From: an uncultured Rhodospirillales bacterium
GTDB taxonomy: Bacteria > Pseudomonadota > Alphaproteobacteria > CALMVH01
DNA: 7,845 bases
Assembly (NCBI GenBank): GCA_937873165.1
Contig: CALMVH010000226.1
Span: 1 to 7,845 of the forward strand
Direction of reading: 5' to 3'
Below, one piece after another: positions 6,145 to 7,845 of this stretch. Position 1 is the stretch's first letter. Every line of letters starts with the position of its first letter. The position numbers and the translations under genes are program-made. The notes below the pieces were generated by a model. It did no database searches, was not told where the DNA came from, and saw nothing but the letters and a program-made list of their open reading frames with translations.

Positions 6145-6549
6145 CTATGCTAGGACGGAAGTCTTCGCCTGGCTTGCTGCCGCGGTAACGCTGGGCTCGG
6201 CAGGTCCGGCAGCAGGCGTTTTTACCGCCTGGCCCTGCGACGTGCCGACGGTAGCGGTCGAAGCTGGAGCTGGTTCCGGCTTCACGCTGCGATCGGCATA
6301 GGCCTTCAGGTCTTTTTCCGATGGGTACTGGTTCGTCACGTCGCCCGTGCTGGCATCGCGGATCTCAAGCACCACGGTGCCGGTCTTCGGATCGACCGCC
6401 AGGGCGGGACTGTAGAAGTATGGTTTACCGATACTACCCGTATCAAATTTAGCTGACTGGGACTCCGAGGGTGCCGAAACAAGCGAAGCCGTTGATTGAA
6501 CCGGGGCCGCTAGGCCCAGGCTTGCGGTCTGTAGTGCGGATATGGTCAT
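6145..6549 (-). CDS. FlaG-like flagellar-associated protein
   Basis: The 134-residue product has a small core (residues 44-86) reading Y-F-Y-S-P-A-L-A-V-D-P-K-T-G-T-V-V-L-E-I-R-D-A-S-T-G-D-V-x-N-Q-Y-P-S-E-K-D-L. This follows the FlaG pattern (D-x-x-T-G-x-x-V-V-x-x-x-D-x-x-T-G-E-x-I-x-Q-I-P-x-E). Low-complexity Ala/Ser/Thr/Pro regions flank it on both sides (1-36 and 90-134). FlaG proteins influence filament length or assembly where studied. Similar small proteins sit near flagellin genes in alphaproteobacteria, to my recollection. The ATG at 6549 has AAGGA six bases upstream. Its stop lies only 5 bp from the stop of the convergent glycosyltransferase gene. Assignment rests on the short core, so a looser relationship is possible. 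Confidence 0.6.
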   Translation of the reverse strand: MTISALQTASLGLAAPVQSTASLVSAPSESQSAKFDTGSIGKPYFYSPALAVDPKTGTVVLEIRDASTGDVTNQYPSEKDLKAYADRSVKPEPAPASTATVGTSQGQAVKTPAAGPAEPSVTAAASQAKTSVLA

Positions 6550-6585
6550 CCTGCGTCCTTACGATCTTTCTGGTCGTGTTCGGCA

Positions 6586-6613
6586 TAAATACACAACCGC
6601 GCCTTAATGTCAA
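6586..6613 (-). promoter_or_regulatory. Probable sigma70-type promoter of the FlaG-like gene
   Basis: On the minus strand a perfect TTGACA (6608-6613) is followed after 16 bp by TATTTA (6586-6591), which matches the -10 consensus at its first three bases. The transcript would have a leader of about 30 nt before the ATG at 6549. A palindrome lies just upstream of the -35 element. Confidence 0.5.
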
Positions 6614-6622
6614 TAAAATGTT

Positions 6623-6642
6623 GTACATATCGCGGTATGTAC
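6623..6642. promoter_or_regulatory. 20-bp near-perfect palindrome (operator candidate)
   Basis: GTACATATCGCGGTATGTAC is symmetric at 18 of 20 positions, with perfect 7-bp arms GTACATA/TATGTAC. Its near edge is 9 bp upstream of the TTGACA of the FlaG-like gene, where an activator dimer would bind. The regulator is not identifiable. Confidence 0.55.
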
Positions 6643-6878
6643 CCTATTTCTTAACGACTAAAGGAAATCTTCCAGCGGTGTGACGATGGTTCGGTCCTCG
6701 CTGAAGGCGAGTGCACCACGATACGCTCACCTACCAAGATGTCTTCAACTCGCCGTAGGCAGGCGCCTCCATGGCTCTAACAAAGCGAGTCGCGGTCCCC
6801 TCGAATTATCTACAATTTTACATAAATAAGATTTCTATTTAAGTAAAGACTGCTTTTACAGTAATGGCGATGTCTTCC
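6643..6878. other. Gene-poor spacer between the FlaG-like gene and sciP
   Basis: No convincing gene is seen here. The left part (about 6676-6800) has coding-like base composition but only short reading frames on either strand, the best being 47 codons from 6686 on the plus strand and fragments on the minus strand broken by stops; a decayed gene is possible. It contains a small stem CTCGC-GCGAG (6698-6712). The right part (from about 6803) turns sharply AT-rich and carries recurring TTTACA words, leading into the palindrome and CtrA-like box before sciP. Confidence 0.4.
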
Positions 6879-6896
6879 AAGTCTTTACAAAGACTT
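6843..6896. repeat. Palindrome and repeated AAAGACT words upstream of sciP
   Basis: AAGTCTTT (6879-6886) and AAAGACTT (6889-6896) form a perfect inverted repeat with a 2-bp centre. The same word recurs at 6845-6851 (AAAGACT), and GTAAAGAC (6843-6850) is the exact inverse of GTCTTTAC (6881-6888). Repeated half-sites of this kind about 110-160 bp before the sciP start suggest a multi-site regulator binding region (inference). Confidence 0.5.
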
Positions 6897-6936
6897 TCGA
6901 AGCGGGTTCTTTATTTGTGTTTTGAGGGTTCGGTAT

Positions 6937-6951
6937 TTAGCACGTTTTTAA
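6937..6951. promoter_or_regulatory. CtrA-like box upstream of sciP
   Basis: TTAG-N7-TTAA matches the CtrA consensus TTAA-N7-TTAA at seven of eight fixed bases. It ends 51 bp before the sciP start codon. In Caulobacter CtrA activates sciP, so a box here agrees with known biology; binding has not been shown for this sequence. Confidence 0.5.
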
Positions 6952-7002
6952 TGGGGAAAAGGGTAGGGTCAGGCATGTTCCGATAAACAGGCGAGGTCCA
7001 GC

Positions 7003-7368
7003 GTGACGATCATTACCAACGGCGGCGAACCGGCTTCCTTCCGCATGCCCATCGGGCCAGACGGCCATCCGCTGACCCTCGACGACCTGCCCCCCGCCAA
7101 TACCAAGCGCTGGGTGACCAAGCGCAAGGCCAGCCTTGTTGCCTGTATCCGGGCAGGGCTGCTGACGCTCGACGAGGCGTGCGAACGCTACTCCCTTTCG
7201 GTTGAGGAGTTCCAGTCGTGGCAGTCGCTGATCGAACACCACGGTATCAGGGGGCTGCGGGCCACGCGCATCCAGCATTACCGCCCGGCTTGGACGGCAC
7301 CGGAAAAACCCGTGGGAAAGGGCCACCTCCATCTGGTGCGCCCGAATGAAGGCGGGTTCGACCACTAG
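7003..7368 (+). CDS. sciP: SciP, CtrA inhibitory protein (DUF1153)
   Basis: The 121-residue product carries the SciP core almost intact: I-G-P-D-G-x-P-L-T-L-x-D-L-P-P (17-31), T-K-R-W-V-x-x-R-K-A-x-L-V-A (34-47), G-L-L-T-L-D-E-A-C-E-R-Y-S-L-S-x-E-E-F-x-S-W (52-73), and H-G-I-R-G-L-R-A-T-R-I-Q-H-Y-R (80-94), a helix-turn-helix fold. In Caulobacter SciP binds CtrA and DNA and blocks CtrA-activated transcription, including flagellar genes, in late predivisional and swarmer cells. Here the core is followed by a 27-residue tail (95-121) absent from the short Caulobacter protein. The GTG start has GAGG six bases upstream (6993-6996). sciP next to fliF is also the Caulobacter arrangement, which supports the identification. 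Confidence 0.92.
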   Translation: MTIITNGGEPASFRMPIGPDGHPLTLDDLPPANTKRWVTKRKASLVACIRAGLLTLDEACERYSLSVEEFQSWQSLIEHHGIRGLRATRIQHYRPAWTAPEKPVGKGHLHLVRPNEGGFDH

Positions 7369-7385
7369 GCAAAAATTTCCCATAC

Positions 7386-7400
7386 TTAACGGGGTTTTTA
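7386..7400. promoter_or_regulatory. CtrA-like box upstream of fliF
   Basis: TTAA-N7-TTTA, followed by C as in many CtrA sites, matches the consensus TTAA-N7-TTAA at seven of eight fixed bases. It ends 59 bp before the fliF start. The Caulobacter fliF operon promoter is CtrA-controlled, so position and context agree. Confidence 0.55.
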
Positions 7401-7416
7401 CGCTTCCCTGGCCACA

Positions 7417-7464
7417 CTCACCGGACTGATTGAGGGAATCAAACTCTCGCGAGGGTCCGGTGAG
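7417..7464 (+). promoter_or_regulatory. Inverted repeat enclosing the fliF start codon
   Basis: CTCACCGGAC (7417-7426) is perfectly complementary to GTCCGGTGAG (7455-7464). The right arm contains the fliF GTG codon (7460-7462) and touches the GAGGG ribosome-binding sequence. A smaller stem GATT/AATC (7428-7431 with 7437-7440) lies inside. In an mRNA starting upstream of 7417, this would hide the start codon. It could instead be a DNA operator. Confidence 0.5.
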
Positions 7465-7845
7465 CAGCTACGTCAACATGATGAAGAACATAGGTACCGC
7501 GCGGCTGGCCATGATGGCTGTCGTGGCCCTGATGCTCGTCGGCTTCTTTATCTTCCTGATGACCCGCATGTCGGCACAGCCGATGGCATTGCTGTACGGC
7601 GACGTTGCCGCGTCGGACGCGGGCGCGATCGGGCAAAAGCTCGATGCGCTGAAAATACCGTTCGAAGTAAGCCCGGAAGGAACGTCCATCAAGGTTCCGG
7701 CCGATATGGTCGGCCGGGCGCGCATGGCCCTGGCGCAGGACGGCCTGCCGCGCGGCGGCTCAATCGGGTACGAGATCTTCGACCAGAACCAGGGCTTCGG
7801 CCAGACCAGCTTCATGCAGAACCTGAACCAGGTGCGGGCGCTGGA
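7460..7845 (+). CDS. fliF: Flagellar MS-ring protein FliF, N-terminal fragment
   Basis: The first 128 codons are present and the gene continues past the right edge. FliF forms the inner-membrane MS ring, the base of the flagellar motor, to which the FliG rotor switch binds. The fragment has the short cytoplasmic N-terminus with N-I-G-T-A-R-L-A (10-17), the first transmembrane helix (about 14-35), then P-M-A-L-L-Y-G-D-V (41-49) and the ring-building domain with I-P-F-E-V-S-P-E-G-T-S-I-K-V-P (66-80), A-R-M-A-L-A-Q-D-G-L-P-R-G-G (86-99) and G-Y-E-I-F-D (102-107), all diagnostic. I chose GTG 7460 because GAGGG precedes it and the N-terminal length is usual; ATG 7478 is an alternative that would lose six residues. 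Confidence 0.95.
   Translation, partial: MSSYVNMMKNIGTARLAMMAVVALMLVGFFIFLMTRMSAQPMALLYGDVAASDAGAIGQKLDALKIPFEVSPEGTSIKVPADMVGRARMALAQDGLPRGGSIGYEIFDQNQGFGQTSFMQNLNQVRAL

Noticed and set aside
6676..6720. Possible tRNA or structured RNA around GGTTCGGTCC
   Set aside because: No acceptor stem or anticodon arm can be built around it; only a 5-bp stem is present.
1..7845. CRISPR array, insertion sequence or integrase
   Set aside because: No regularly spaced direct repeats, transposase, integrase or terminal inverted repeats were seen.

Overview
The window reads as chromosomal DNA of a motile alphaproteobacterium. The strongest pointers are a SciP homologue (a CtrA-inhibitor family, DUF1153, confined to alphaproteobacteria) directly upstream of fliF, CtrA-like TTAA-N7-TTAA boxes in front of both genes, and a flagellin of alphaproteobacterial type. 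Coding DNA is GC-rich, with GTG and TTG starts in use. The order or genus cannot be fixed from the sequence alone.

Layout. Left edge, minus strand (1-372): the first 45 codons of a Tat-exported metallophosphatase of the 5'-nucleotidase/CpdB type, preceded in the same frame by a 77-residue unknown ORF. Then on the minus strand (433-2056): a flagellin with a clear Rho-independent terminator, and upstream of it a DUF6165 protein. Plus strand from 2203: a small BamE/SmpA-like lipoprotein with its own terminator. Next comes a tight three-gene operon (2700-6139): a sugar C-methyltransferase-like enzyme, a short-chain dehydrogenase closely resembling GDP-mannose 4,6-dehydratase, and a GT9-like glycosyltransferase. 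This operon meets, tail to tail with only 5 bp between stops, a minus-strand gene for a FlaG-like protein (6145-6549). A 450-bp gene-poor region follows, AT-rich on its right side and carrying two strong palindromes. The window ends with sciP and the first 128 codons of fliF.

How it may fit together. Flagellin, a FlaG-like protein, SciP and FliF bracket a sugar-nucleotide/methyltransferase/glycosyltransferase cassette. My inference is that the cassette builds and attaches a methylated sugar, plausibly on the Ser/Thr-rich flagellin, though a role in surface polysaccharide is also possible. SciP and the CtrA-like boxes suggest cell-cycle control of the fliF operon as in Caulobacter.

Most worth a second look: the dehydratase homologue has Lys where GDP-mannose dehydratases carry their catalytic Glu; the GT9-like enzyme lacks the usual Asp and His of the nucleotide-binding loop; a 10-bp inverted repeat could fold the fliF start codon into a stem; and two unexplained palindromes lie between the FlaG-like gene and sciP.
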